The notes beneath the pieces were generated by a model, which had not been told where the DNA came from, did no database searches, and saw only the letters and a program-made list of their open reading frames with translations. A program made the position numbers and the translations under genes. Of a stretch of 64,000 bases of DNA, positions 53,220-63,239 are shown in pieces. The stretch's first letter is position 1; the number at the start of each line of letters is the position of its first letter. Location: contig JADKKI010000012.1 of assembly GCA_016720595.1 (NCBI GenBank), positions 186,001 to 250,000 on the forward strand, given 5' to 3'. Origin of the DNA: Myxococcales bacterium. GTDB taxonomy: Bacteria > Myxococcota_A > Polyangia > Haliangiales > Haliangiaceae.

Positions 53220-55904
53220 GTGAAGGACTCGTCCACGCCAGGGAGCGAGCGCGTGGGGCGCTACCAGCTCCTCGAGCCGATCGGCACGGGGCCGTGCGGA
53301 TCGGTCTCGCGCGCCAAGGTGTTCGGCGTCGCCGGCTTCGAGCGACAGTTCGCGGTGAAGCGGTTCCACCCAGAGCTCACGATCACCAATGCACTCGCGC
53401 AGGCGCTGTCTGCGGCCGCGCGCGCCTACGGCAGCCTCGAGCACCCGCGGATCGCGCGCATGAGCGAGTTCGGCGTGGCGCAGGGCCAGACGTTCACCGC
53501 CGTCGAGCACGTCGCCGGTCTCGATGCGGCACGCCTCGTCGCCGAGGCGCGGCTCGCCGGGCTCCCGCTCCCCGCCGGCGGTGCGCTCGCACTCGTCTCG
53601 CAAGCCGCGCGTGCCGTGGGCTATGCGCATGGCCGCGGCCTGACGCACCTCGGGCTCGCGCCGACCAACGTGATCATCAACGCCGATGGTGACGTCAAGA
53701 TCACCGACTTCGGGATCCTCGCCGCGGGCCTGCCGCAGCGCCCCGTCGATGTCGCGCGTCTCCAGCACCGCATCCAGTACCTCGCACCGGAACAGGTCGC
53801 CAACGAGGCGACCTCGGCGGCGACCGACGTGTTCGCGCTCGGCGTGATCGCGTACGAGCTGGTCACCGGGCAGCGCACGTTCCGCGGCGAGACTCCGCAG
53901 CAGATCGCCCAGTCGATCATGGCCGGGCCACCGTCGGAGCCCGCGCTGCCGCGGCCGATCGTGCGCGTGCTTCATCGCTGCCTCGCACGCTCGCCGTTCG
54001 AGAGATTCCCGGATGCGCGCGCGCTCGCCGATGCTCTCGATGCGGCGCTGCGCGTGGCTCCCGTGCCCGGCACGCGGAAGGACATCGGCGCGCAGGTCAA
54101 GACCACCGTCGATCGCCTGGCCGAGCTCCACGACAGCGAGATGTCCGGCATGGTCGCGCTGCACGTGGGCACCGGGCCGATTCCGCGCCAGCCCGCACCT
54201 GATGTCCCCACGCTCGGACGGGACGCTCAGGTCGATCTCGCGACCAGCGAGTTCGTGCGTCCCGATGTCCCGGTGCCCGGCCCGTCGCCGCTGGTCGGGC
54301 CGTCGACGACGATGCCCGATCTTCCGCGACCGATGACCACGATGACGGGCCTCGCACCGCCACCGATCCCGGTGCCACCGGGGATCGTGTCGCTTGGCGC
54401 GCCGCCACCCACGCCGCCGCGCGATGCACCCGCGACGCTGCTCGGGATCCAGGCCAAGCCCGGCGCGATCCCGACGATCCGGCCGGTCGTGCCCGCGATC
54501 CCACGCCCTGCGGTATCACCTCCCCGGCCGCCCTCGATCCCGCCCGTGATCCCCGCGCGCGCCGATACCGAGGAGCCCACACGCGAGCGCGGCCTCGATC
54601 CCGCGATGCTGTTCGAGGAGGGCGCGGAGCCACCCGATCCCGCACTCGAGACCACGCTCGATCACGAGCTCGGCGACAGCACCAAGAAGGGCCTCACGCC
54701 CGCCCCACCACCGTTGCCACGCACGCGGACGCGGCCGAGCGACGGACCGACGGGCGAGATGTCTCCCTTGCAGGCCGAGCAGCTCCGCGAGGCCGCCATG
54801 CAGCCCGAGGAGAAGCTCGCGCGCGTGTGGCGCGAGACCTCCGAGTTCGCCGAGGTCAAGGTCGAGACGGGTGAGGCGGAGGACGAGACCGCCCACACTG
54901 CTGCCACCAGCGACGGGTTCTCCCCGCCGATGTTCCCGGACCTGCCCGCGCCGTCGACGGTGACCACCCGCCCCGGTCCCGCCGTGCCCCCCGTGATGGG
55001 CGGGCGTGCAGGCTCCGTCGTCGAGGGCGACACCACCCTGCCCTCACTCGGCCGCAAGACCCCACCGCCGCTCGCCGAGACACCGCGCCCCGATGCGTCG
55101 TCTTCGGGTGCCGCCAAGCGCTCGAAGGCTCCGCTGATCGCCACGCTCGTCCTTCTGGTCGGTGGCGGCGCCACGATCGCTGCCTGGCAGCTGATGAAGT
55201 CCGAGGCCGAACCCACGCCTGGCTCGGGCACCGACACCCACGTGGTCACGAAGGCGCCGGCGGATGCCGCGCAGGTCGCGAGCAAGGCCGACGCGTCGGG
55301 TGTCGATGGCGCACCGCTCGTCGATGCCGCGCAGGTCGCGAGCAAGGTCGATGCGTCGAGCGCGCCCGTCGTCGATGCCACGCAGGTCGCGACCGCACCT
55401 GCCGATGCCGCCGCGCCGATCGACGCGAAGACCGCGGCACCGCCCGTCGATGCGGCAGTGGCCGTGCCGGCCGGCAACAGCGATCAGCTCACGATCACGT
55501 CGACCCCGGCGGGAGCTCGCGTCTACCTCGACGGTGCCGACACCGGCGTCACCCCGGTGAAGCTGCCCGGCTCACCCGATCGACACACCATCGCGCTCCT
55601 GCTCGCGGGCCACGATCTCTACATCGCGCAGGTCGATGGTCACGGGGCGTTCGCGATCCCGCTCAAGGAGGTCACGCCCCCCGCCGGCCCGGCAGGCATC
55701 AAGGTCCTCAAGTGCAAGGACAAGGACCGCTACTACGTGTTCGTCGATAGCAAGCCGACCGGCATGCTGTGCCCGACGGAGCGCATCGAGACCGATGTCG
55801 GTGCGCACACCGTCGAGGTCTACGATGCGGTGACCGAGGCGAAGAAGAAGTGGGACGTCGTGGTGAAGGACACCCGGCTGTCCCAGCGCGTGAAGGTCGA
55901 GTAG
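53220..55904 (+). CDS. Membrane pseudokinase with PEGA domains
   Basis: An 894-residue protein. The N-terminal kinase fold (~14-275) has a glycine loop GTGPCGSV (22-29), Lys47 and DFG at 163. The catalytic loop, however, reads HLGLAPTNVII (143-153), so the catalytic Asp is replaced by Gly and it should be inactive. A very long Pro/Thr-rich linker (~290-630) and one membrane helix (~639-660) follow. The extracytoplasmic part has VDAAQVAS repeats and two PEGA-like domains (LTITSTPAGARVYLDGADTG, ~757-825, and a second to the end). PEGA domains bind cell surface components. The GTG at 53220 is preferred. Confidence 0.85.
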   Translation: MKDSSTPGSERVGRYQLLEPIGTGPCGSVSRAKVFGVAGFERQFAVKRFHPELTITNALAQALSAAARAYGSLEHPRIARMSEFGVAQGQTFTAVEHVAGLDAARLVAEARLAGLPLPAGGALALVSQAARAVGYAHGRGLTHLGLAPTNVIINADGDVKITDFGILAAGLPQRPVDVARLQHRIQYLAPEQVANEATSAATDVFALGVIAYELVTGQRTFRGETPQQIAQSIMAGPPSEPALPRPIVRVLHRCLARSPFERFPDARALADALDAALRVAPVPGTRKDIGAQVKTTVDRLAELHDSEMSGMVALHVGTGPIPRQPAPDVPTLGRDAQVDLATSEFVRPDVPVPGPSPLVGPSTTMPDLPRPMTTMTGLAPPPIPVPPGIVSLGAPPPTPPRDAPATLLGIQAKPGAIPTIRPVVPAIPRPAVSPPRPPSIPPVIPARADTEEPTRERGLDPAMLFEEGAEPPDPALETTLDHELGDSTKKGLTPAPPPLPRTRTRPSDGPTGEMSPLQAEQLREAAMQPEEKLARVWRETSEFAEVKVETGEAEDETAHTAATSDGFSPPMFPDLPAPSTVTTRPGPAVPPVMGGRAGSVVEGDTTLPSLGRKTPPPLAETPRPDASSSGAAKRSKAPLIATLVLLVGGGATIAAWQLMKSEAEPTPGSGTDTHVVTKAPADAAQVASKADASGVDGAPLVDAAQVASKVDASSAPVVDATQVATAPADAAAPIDAKTAAPPVDAAVAVPAGNSDQLTITSTPAGARVYLDGADTGVTPVKLPGSPDRHTIALLLAGHDLYIAQVDGHGAFAIPLKEVTPPAGPAGIKVLKCKDKDRYYVFVDSKPTGMLCPTERIETDVGAHTVEVYDAVTEAKKKWDVVVKDTRLSQRVKVE

Positions 55905-55941
55905 CGTCTCGCGCGGCCTGTGCGAGCGAGCGCGTGGTCGC

Positions 55942-55995
55942 CACGCGAACGCGCGATTGATCTCCACGCGAACGCGCGCGTGATCGCTACGCGCC
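55942..55995. repeat. 23-bp tandem repeat, two and a partial copies
   Basis: CACGCGAACGCGCG begins at 55942 and again at 55965, with a shortened third unit (TACGCG) at 55988. The copies lie between two convergent genes, in a 156-bp gap with no coding sequence. They could form structured RNA or act as a terminator region; no clear hairpin-T run is seen. Confidence 0.6.
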
Positions 55996-56060
55996 CCACG
56001 TTTCGTGGCGCTTGCGACTGCTGGGATTCGTGAACCGCTGTGGTGCCCGGCGCCGATGGC

Positions 56061-57434
<1,374 letters not shown>

Positions 57435-57497
57435 CTTCTCCCGGCCACGCCATCGTAGCCCTGGGTCTTCCGCCTGTAAATATGCGCCCGGCCTACT

Positions 57498-59060
57498 TTA
57501 TGGCTGGGGCGCCGGCTTCGCAGGCTCCTGCTTCACGCCCACGTCCGGCCCTGACATCGCGACCACCGCGGCAGCGATCCCGGCCGCCAGGAGGACCAGG
57601 GCGACGATCAGGAGCGGCATCTTGGACTTCTTGCGGCCCTTGGTGGTGTGGCGAGCGCCCGGCGTGGGGGCGATGCGCATGCCCGCCGGTGGCTGCTGCG
57701 AGGTCTGTGGCGCGCGACGGGGCGCGGTGGACATCGTCTCCACCGGATCGGGCCCCTGGGGAGGAGGCGTCGGGGTCGGGAGCATCGAGGGCCCGGAGTC
57801 GAGCAGCCGGGGGCCCGAATCGAGGCGTGGGCCGGCGTCGAGATCGACCAGCGGCTTGGCGCCGTCGGAGTTCTCGAGATCCATCATGTTGATGATCGAG
57901 GTCAGCTCGACGCCCGCGAACTTGCCGACCTCGGTCTTGGGCCGCGAGCCTCGATCGGCGGTCCGCGTGCGAGCCATCGCGATCGAGTGGATCGAGACCG
58001 GGCCGATGCCGAGATCCTCCTCCTCCGGCTCGTCCGCCTCGTCGTCGTCGTCGGACATGTCGTAGACCTCGGTGCCCGCGCGCTTACCCTCCGCGTAGCC
58101 GAGATCGTCGTCGTCATCGTCGCCGCGCCACTGATCCGTGGGACCACAGGTCTCGAGCAGCTCGCGCGCGAGCTCCGGTGCCGCGATCAGGAGGCCGTTG
58201 CGGTGCGCACACCGGGTCAGCGCCTCGTTGAGCTCACCCGCGGTCTGGAACCGATCGTCGGGCGACAGCGAGAGCGCCTTCTTCATGATCGCGTCGAGAT
58301 CGGCCGGCAACCCCGGCACCTTCTTCGACACGCTCGGGATCGGCTGCGAATAGATCTCGTCGGCCGAAGTGGTGAGGCCCGCATGAACGAACAGCCGCTC
58401 GCCGGTGAGCACCTCGAACATGCACACCGCGAGCGAGTACAGATCGCTCCGGTGATCGAGTGGCTCGCTCTTCGCCTGCTCGGGCGACATGTACCCGATC
58501 TTTCCCTTCACCTTGTAGAACAGCGAGTTGTGCGTGGCGGCCTTCGCGATCCCGAAATCGGTGAGCTTCACCTCACCGGTGTAGGAGACCAGGATGTTCG
58601 AGGGCGACACGTCGCGGTGGATCAGCTTGAGCGGCTGCCCGTCGAAGTCTCGCTTCACGTGAGCGTAGGCGAGAGCGCTCAGGGTCTCGCGGCAGATCCG
58701 GATCGCCGCCGCCGGCGAGAACCGCTTGCCGCGCCGCTTGGCGCGCTTGATCAGCGTCCGGAGATCCCCGCCCGGCAGGTACTCCATCACGATGAAGTAC
58801 TCGCCGCCGGCGGTGACGAGATCGATCGTGTGGACGATGTTGGCGTGGTCGAGCGTGGCGGACAGCTTCGCCTCGCGCAGGAACAGATCGATGAACTCCT
58901 CCTGCTGCGTGAACTCCGGTAGGAGCTGCTTCAGCACCACCTCCATCTCGAACCCACCGGCGCCGAGCTTCTTGCCGACGTAGATCGCGCCCATCCCGCC
59001 CTCGGAGAGATGCTCCAGGACGACATAGCGATCGATCGGTGCGCCCCCGGCGTCGACCAT
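57498..59060 (-). CDS. Membrane Ser/Thr protein kinase (Hanks type)
   Basis: A 520-residue kinase with a complete catalytic set: LSEGGMGAIYVGKKL glycine loop, Lys in EVVLKQLLPE, HRDVSPSNILV with the catalytic Asp, TDFGIAKA and GKIGYMSPEQA. It should be active. A highly acidic stretch (DDDDDDLGYAEG and DDDDEADEPEEED, ~330-360) and a Pro-rich linker precede one membrane helix (LLIVALVLLAAGIAAAVVAM, ~487-507), with a short tail outside. It lies just upstream of the FHA sigma-54 activator gene on the same strand, so the kinase may phosphorylate a partner read by that activator. TACACT is 9 nt before its ATG. Confidence 0.9.
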   Translation of the reverse strand: MVDAGGAPIDRYVVLEHLSEGGMGAIYVGKKLGAGGFEMEVVLKQLLPEFTQQEEFIDLFLREAKLSATLDHANIVHTIDLVTAGGEYFIVMEYLPGGDLRTLIKRAKRRGKRFSPAAAIRICRETLSALAYAHVKRDFDGQPLKLIHRDVSPSNILVSYTGEVKLTDFGIAKAATHNSLFYKVKGKIGYMSPEQAKSEPLDHRSDLYSLAVCMFEVLTGERLFVHAGLTTSADEIYSQPIPSVSKKVPGLPADLDAIMKKALSLSPDDRFQTAGELNEALTRCAHRNGLLIAAPELARELLETCGPTDQWRGDDDDDDLGYAEGKRAGTEVYDMSDDDDEADEPEEEDLGIGPVSIHSIAMARTRTADRGSRPKTEVGKFAGVELTSIINMMDLENSDGAKPLVDLDAGPRLDSGPRLLDSGPSMLPTPTPPPQGPDPVETMSTAPRRAPQTSQQPPAGMRIAPTPGARHTTKGRKKSKMPLLIVALVLLAAGIAAAVVAMSGPDVGVKQEPAKPAPQP

Positions 59061-59069
59061 GCAGCGCGC

Positions 59070-59079
59070 AGTGTAACAT
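59070..59079. promoter_or_regulatory. Bidirectional overlapping -10-like elements
   Basis: The 10-bp AGTGTAACAT contains TACACT on the minus strand (59070-59075, 9 nt before the kinase ATG at 59060) and TAACAT on the plus strand (59074-59079, 9 nt before the GTG at 59089). Two divergent genes thus seem to share one core promoter sequence in a 28-bp gap. Confidence 0.45.
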
Positions 59080-59088
59080 TGCCTCCCC

Positions 59089-59520
59089 GTGAGCGAAGCT
59101 GACGGCTACCGGCTACGACCTGTTCGGGAGGCGCGATCTCGCGACGAGCGCTCACGGCGTGGCGAGCTGGCAGGTGCCGCCGGCGATGCTCGTGACACGG
59201 CCGCGCGCCTCGCCGAGGCCACCCGGCGCGTCGACGAGGCACGCGCTGCCCTCGAGGCCGCGCGACGCACCAGCGGCACGAGCAGCTCCGCTGCCGCACT
59301 CGCTCGGGCGGAGCAGTTCCTGGTCCGGCGCCGGCGCGAGCTCGAGCTCGCGATCGACGCCCAGCTCCGCGCCGACGCGCTCCATCGTGGCCAGCTCGCT
59401 GTCGTGGACACCGCTCGCGGTCAGCTCGCGCAGGCGCGCGCCCGGCGCGAGGTGATCGAACGACACTTCGCACACTGGCGCACCGAACGTCGCAAGCTCG
59501 CGGAACGCCGAGAGGATTGA
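59089..59520 (+). CDS. FliJ/YscO-like coiled-coil protein
   Basis: A 143-residue, highly basic and helical protein with two long heptad-rich helices (RLAEATRRVDEARAALEAAR and VIERHFAHWRTERRKLAERR). The shape and the N-terminal YRLRPVREARSRDERS resemble FliJ/YscO, the stalk proteins of flagellar and type III export ATPases. No secretion gene is near, so the resemblance may only reflect a coiled coil. The GTG at 59089 is the start. Confidence 0.45.
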   Translation: MSEADGYRLRPVREARSRDERSRRGELAGAAGDARDTAARLAEATRRVDEARAALEAARRTSGTSSSAAALARAEQFLVRRRRELELAIDAQLRADALHRGQLAVVDTARGQLAQARARREVIERHFAHWRTERRKLAERRED

Positions 59521-59562
59521 CCAACCGCTGCAACCGGCCCGGCCCCGTCGTGTCTGGTCTGC

Positions 59563-59856
59563 ATGCGCACACTGCTCGCCTCTGCCCTGCTGACCGCCGC
59601 CCTCGCCGCGCCCGCCCTCGCCCAGCCTGCGAAGGCTGCCGACGTCACCACGATGGCCTCGGATGACTGCGCGAAGGCGCGCAAGGCGGGCAAGACCTGC
59701 GTCCTCACGATCGAGGACGAGGACATCACCGGGACGACCCCGACCTATGGGGACACCAACACCGCGATCGTCGGCTTTGGCGACCACGACAGCCTGATCA
59801 AGCTCCGTCGTGACTTCATCCCCGAGATCCTGCGAACCGCAGAAGACATCGACTAA
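59563..59856 (+). CDS. Small secreted protein
   Basis: A 97-residue protein with a cleavable signal peptide (MRTLLASALLTAALAAPALA, cut after ALA). The mature part has two cysteines (DDCAKARKAGKTCVL) that could pair, and an acidic strand (TIEDEDITGTTPTYG). It ends in LRRDFIPEILRTAEDID, a helix. It is probably periplasmic. No family is recognised. A second small Cys-containing gene follows after 24 nt. Confidence 0.6.
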   Translation: MRTLLASALLTAALAAPALAQPAKAADVTTMASDDCAKARKAGKTCVLTIEDEDITGTTPTYGDTNTAIVGFGDHDSLIKLRRDFIPEILRTAEDID

Positions 59857-59867
59857 CGCGACCTGCT

Positions 59868-59873
59868 TATAAT
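59868..59873 (+). promoter_or_regulatory. Consensus -10 box 7 nt before the TTG-started gene
   Basis: A perfect TATAAT with TGCT in front, 7 nt before the TTG at 59881. This is the clearest leaderless-type -10 element in the window; the -35 region is weak. Confidence 0.55.
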
Positions 59874-59880
59874 CGGCGCG

Positions 59881-60159
59881 TTGCGCCCCCTGCCCCCTGT
59901 CCTCGCTCTCGCGCTCGCGGTCGCCGCTGGCGCGCCCGGCTGTACCGAGCCGCGCAGCGCCGTGTGCAAGGAGGTCTGCAAGCGCGAGGCGGAGTGCGTG
60001 GACGTCACCGGCAGCAAGATGCCGTTCGACGAGAAGGAGTGCGTCGCCGCGTGTGCCGCGCTCGAGAATGACGCTGCCGACAACGGCGCCAAGGTGATGC
60101 GCCACATCGACTGCGTCCACAAGCAGCAGGCGTGCAGCGCCGTCCTGGAGTGCAAGTAG
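59881..60159 (+). CDS. Small Cys-rich lipoprotein
   Basis: A 92-residue lipoprotein with a TTG start. The signal peptide ends in GAPGC. The mature part has eight further cysteines spaced like a disulfide-bonded helical hairpin (VCKEVCKREAECVDV, KECVAACAAL, IDCVHKQQACSAVLEC). Small proteins of this kind are frequent in myxobacteria, with unknown roles. Its stop codon overlaps the start of the AraC gene (TAGTG), so the two are coupled. Confidence 0.65.
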   Translation: MRPLPPVLALALAVAAGAPGCTEPRSAVCKEVCKREAECVDVTGSKMPFDEKECVAACAALENDAADNGAKVMRHIDCVHKQQACSAVLECK

Positions 60160-61025
60160 TGCTGAGCGCCACGAGCACACGGCCGTTCGGCCAGAGCACG
60201 TTCCAGACCACGATCTTCCTCGAGCGCCGGTTTCGCGCGCACCTCGTGACGCGCGATCGGCTGCTCTATGACTCCACGTATGCACCTCCCGCGAAGAAGG
60301 CGAGCGCGTTCGTCCATCTCTACGCGAGCCTGAACGGCTCGATCTCGATCGACCGCGGTCCCACCGTGACCGGCGCGCAGGCGTACGTGATGGCAGAGAA
60401 CGAGTTCGATCGCGTGATGCCCGGATCTCCGACGTTCCGGTCGTGGGGCGAGCCCGGCACCATCGTCGAGCTGCGGATCCCCGCGAACGATCTCCGGTTG
60501 CCGGTGGGCCTGCGCCACGGTCAGATCGTGCTCCCCACCGCGGTCTGGGAGGCGTACGCCGCTCTCGAGGCCGCGCGGAGCGAGCCGGCGCTGCACCAGC
60601 TGATCGTGCGGCTCGGCGAGGCCGGCGTGCTGTCGAAGGACCTGACGTCGAGCGTGGTCGCCGAGGAGCCCGAGCGGTTCGTGCGGCTGTGGACGGTGCT
60701 CCGGCCGCTGTACGAGGACCTGGCGACCTCGGCCTCGCTCAAGCAGATCGCGATCGTGGCGAAGCTGTCCTTGCGGCAGCTCGGCCGCGATCTCGGCGAT
60801 CTCACGCGCACGTTCGGGCTGTTCGGCGCCGGGTTTCGCGACGCGATGCGCGTGCTGCGGCTGCGCGCGGCCGTGCTGCTGCTGTCCGCGCCGGGAGGCA
60901 CGCCGAGCGATGTGGCCAAGGCCGTGGGCTACGGCAGCCTCGATGCGATGGGGCGCGCGTTCCGCGATGCCCAGCTGCCCGCGCCGAGCGTGGTGCAGGA
61001 TGCCGTGCGCTACCCGACCGTGTGA
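60159..61025 (+). CDS. AraC-family transcriptional regulator
   Basis: A 288-residue regulator. The C-terminal half has the two helix-turn-helices of the AraC family: SLKQIAIVAKLSLRQLGRDL followed by GGTPSDVAKAVGYGSLDAMG, with the family's 'vA..vGYgs...f.rafr' signature. The N-terminal half is a sensing domain without a clear family. The GTG start at 60159 overlaps the stop of the lipoprotein gene. It converges on the MFS permease gene, with no gap between the stop codons; that permease might be a target, though this is only inferred. Confidence 0.8.
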   Translation: MLSATSTRPFGQSTFQTTIFLERRFRAHLVTRDRLLYDSTYAPPAKKASAFVHLYASLNGSISIDRGPTVTGAQAYVMAENEFDRVMPGSPTFRSWGEPGTIVELRIPANDLRLPVGLRHGQIVLPTAVWEAYAALEAARSEPALHQLIVRLGEAGVLSKDLTSSVVAEEPERFVRLWTVLRPLYEDLATSASLKQIAIVAKLSLRQLGRDLGDLTRTFGLFGAGFRDAMRVLRLRAAVLLLSAPGGTPSDVAKAVGYGSLDAMGRAFRDAQLPAPSVVQDAVRYPTV

Positions 61026-62360
61026 TCAGCTCAGCAGCGGAGCGACCACGTAGACCGTGAGGGCGGCGAGCGTGGCGGCGAGCAGGAGCACGGCGATCAC
61101 GCCACGTTCTGGGAGCGCAGCTCCGCCTGCGCGGGGCAGCTCGCGCGAGGTCTGCCTGGGATCGATCGCGAGCAGCCACCCCGTGACGATCACCTGGAAC
61201 ACGGCGGCGGCCGCGTAGCACGAGGCGAAGTCGAGGTGCTCGTTCAACGTCGAGGCGAACCGGTAGCCGACGGTGCTCGAGAAGTTCGCGAACGCCATGT
61301 ACGCGGTGAACTGCGACGCGCCGATCTTCGGCCACGACACATCCATACACAGCGCGAACAGCGTGACCGTCAGGATCGACTGGCACAGCGCCTCGTACAG
61401 CGCCATCGGGTAGACGAAGGCATCGCTGTCCCACGACGAGCTCATCCGGCTGAACACCAGCCACCCCGCGGCCATCGCGATCGAGGCGATCGCCGCGAGC
61501 CGGCGCCTCCCGAGCAGGTCGGCGAGCAGCCCTCCCACCACCGAGCCACCGACCCCGGCGGCCAGCCCGAGCGCGCCGGTGAGGCTCGTGTACTTCTCGG
61601 TGCTCCAGTGGAGCTGCTGTGTGAACAGCACGAACCCGTTCGCCGTCAGCACGCCGAGCGCGAAGTTCACCGTCAGCATGAGCAGCGCCATCACCAGCGC
61701 CGAGCGCACCGAGAACACCTCCACGAGCCCGCGCACCACGACCATGAACTTCGGCCGGGGCTCCGGTGGACGATCCGATTCGCGCACGAGCAGCGGGACC
61801 AGCATGATCGCGACGAGGATCACCGTCTGAACGATCAGCGCAGCGGAGAAGCTCGAGCGAGCGATCAACCACGACATTCCACCGCCGCCGATCATGCCGC
61901 CGCCGTACTTCGAGGCGTACATGAAGCCGTTGGCGCGACCGCGCTCGCTCTCGTCGAGGAGATCCACGGCCAGCGCATCCACGGCCACGTCCTGCAGCGA
62001 GTTGAACACCGTGTGGAGCAGGATCATCCACGCGAGGATCTTCAGATCGAGCGTGAGATCCGGGATCAGGATCATCGAGATGATGGTCAGCGCCATCATC
62101 AGCTGCGCGAAGATGATCCACGGGCGACGGCGCCCGAACCGCGGCAGCGTGAACGTGTCGATGATCGGCCCCCACGCCCACTTGAACGCGTACGGCAGCG
62201 TGGTCATCGCGAGCGCCGAGCCCACCGATCCGGCATCGAGACCGCGATGCGCGAGGTACGCGGGGATCGTGATCGCCGTGAACCCCCACGGGATGCCCTG
62301 CGCCACGTACAACGTGCACAGCGTGAACAGCCGCAGCCACCGTCGCTCCGCGAGGCTCAC
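61026..62360 (-). CDS. MFS permease (AmpG-like)
   Basis: A 444-residue permease with twelve hydrophobic helices. The AmpG/muropeptide-permease-like pattern is seen: LCTLYVAQGIPWGFTAITIP, LPYAFKWAWGPIIDTF (with the 'fkflwaPliD' signature), GRRRPWI and LQDVAVDALAVDLL. AmpG imports muropeptides during wall recycling, but other family members carry different solutes. The GTG start at 62360 is chosen because TACGCT lies 6 nt upstream. The frame is open beyond it but overlaps the divergent GIDE gene's promoter region. Confidence 0.85.
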   Translation of the reverse strand: MSLAERRWLRLFTLCTLYVAQGIPWGFTAITIPAYLAHRGLDAGSVGSALAMTTLPYAFKWAWGPIIDTFTLPRFGRRRPWIIFAQLMMALTIISMILIPDLTLDLKILAWMILLHTVFNSLQDVAVDALAVDLLDESERGRANGFMYASKYGGGMIGGGGMSWLIARSSFSAALIVQTVILVAIMLVPLLVRESDRPPEPRPKFMVVVRGLVEVFSVRSALVMALLMLTVNFALGVLTANGFVLFTQQLHWSTEKYTSLTGALGLAAGVGGSVVGGLLADLLGRRRLAAIASIAMAAGWLVFSRMSSSWDSDAFVYPMALYEALCQSILTVTLFALCMDVSWPKIGASQFTAYMAFANFSSTVGYRFASTLNEHLDFASCYAAAAVFQVIVTGWLLAIDPRQTSRELPRAGGAALPERGVIAVLLLAATLAALTVYVVAPLLS

Positions 62361-62366
62361 GAGCCG

Positions 62367-62372
62367 AGCGTA
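62367..62372 (-). promoter_or_regulatory. TANNNT -10-like element upstream of the MFS gene
   Basis: TACGCT on the minus strand, 6 nt before the GTG at 62360. Confidence 0.45.
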
Positions 62373-62441
62373 GCAGCTACGGCGGCGTGGAACCCCGCAC
62401 CGGCGAACCACCAGCGCCGGATTCCCGGGCAGACTCGAGCT

Positions 62442-63095
62442 GTGGCGTTCTACGACCGGTTCTTCTCGCGGCTGCGGGCGTCGCTCGGCGAGCCGCTCGG
62501 CAAGAGCCTGCGCCGGCGCCTGCGCGCAGCGGCTCCCGCCGCGATCTCGGAGCTGCGCGAGGGCCTGCACTGCCGGATCGCGGGCACCGTGCGCGCGCTC
62601 GATCAGGGCTCGCTCGAGGCCCCGCTGTGCGGGCTGCCCTGCGTGGCGTACCTGCTCGAGGTGATCGAGCAGCACGTATCTGGCCTCGCGCCGGGAAGTA
62701 CGCGGGAGCTCGTGATCTACGATCGCCAGGCCGTGCCGTTCTTGCTCGTCGATGGGGAGCACCGCGCCGTGATCGATCCGACCCACGCCCAGCTCCTGCT
62801 GGTGGCAGATCACGAGCTACAGGCGAGCTCGCCACTCGAGCTCTCTCCCCGCGCGCGCGCGGTCCTCCAGCGCTACGTCCCGCACCGAGCCGACGACTGG
62901 GATCGCACCACGCGGATCTGGTTTCGCGAGGCGATCGTCGAGCTTGGCGATCGGATCTCGATCGCGGGGGTCGGGCGACGGGAGGCCGATCCGCTCGCAA
63001 GCACCGAGCGCGGATATCGCGACGACGTCCACCAGCGCCTCCGGTTCGAGGGCTCCGCGCAGGTGCCCCTGCTGATCGGGAGCGATCCTCCATGA
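62442..63095 (+). CDS. GIDE/BAM-like domain protein 1
   Basis: A 217-residue protein. Residues ~35-215 show the pattern of the GIDE (BAM) domain known from the eukaryotic mitochondrial E3 ligase MUL1/MAPL: GTVRALDQGSLEAPLCGLPC, VPFLLVDGEHRAVIDPTHAQ, REAIVELGDRISIAGVG and VPLLIGSD. There is no RING domain and no membrane helix. A paralogue lies 145 nt downstream. The GTG at 62442 is the start. The role of bacterial GIDE proteins is not known; a link to membrane or stress defence is speculative. Confidence 0.65.
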   Translation: MAFYDRFFSRLRASLGEPLGKSLRRRLRAAAPAAISELREGLHCRIAGTVRALDQGSLEAPLCGLPCVAYLLEVIEQHVSGLAPGSTRELVIYDRQAVPFLLVDGEHRAVIDPTHAQLLLVADHELQASSPLELSPRARAVLQRYVPHRADDWDRTTRIWFREAIVELGDRISIAGVGRREADPLASTERGYRDDVHQRLRFEGSAQVPLLIGSDPP

Positions 63096-63214
63096 CGAGC
63101 ACCAAGCTGTGCCTCCTCCTGGTCGCGGGGGGCATCGCGATCGTGGGCCCGCCACGCCGGATCCAGCTCGTCGCCCACGAAGGGCATCCGCTCACGATCG
63201 GGAGCGCACGCTGA
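63092..63214 (+). CDS. Putative 40-residue peptide between the GIDE genes
   Basis: A 40-codon frame starts at an ATG overlapping the stop of GIDE gene 1 (ATGA). It begins MTSTKLCLLLVAGGIAIVGP, a short hydrophobic N-terminus, and ends GHPLTIGSAR. Translational coupling supports it, but nothing else does; it could be a chance frame. If real, it would be a small membrane or exported peptide. Confidence 0.35.
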   Translation: MTSTKLCLLLVAGGIAIVGPPRRIQLVAHEGHPLTIGSAR

Positions 63215-63225
63215 ACGTTCCGCGA

Positions 63226-63231
63226 TACGCT
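63226..63231 (+). promoter_or_regulatory. TANNNT -10-like element upstream of GIDE gene 2
   Basis: TACGCT, 8 nt before the ATG at 63240. A TTG at 63231 would extend the gene by three codons. Confidence 0.4.
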
Positions 63232-63239
63232 TGATCACG

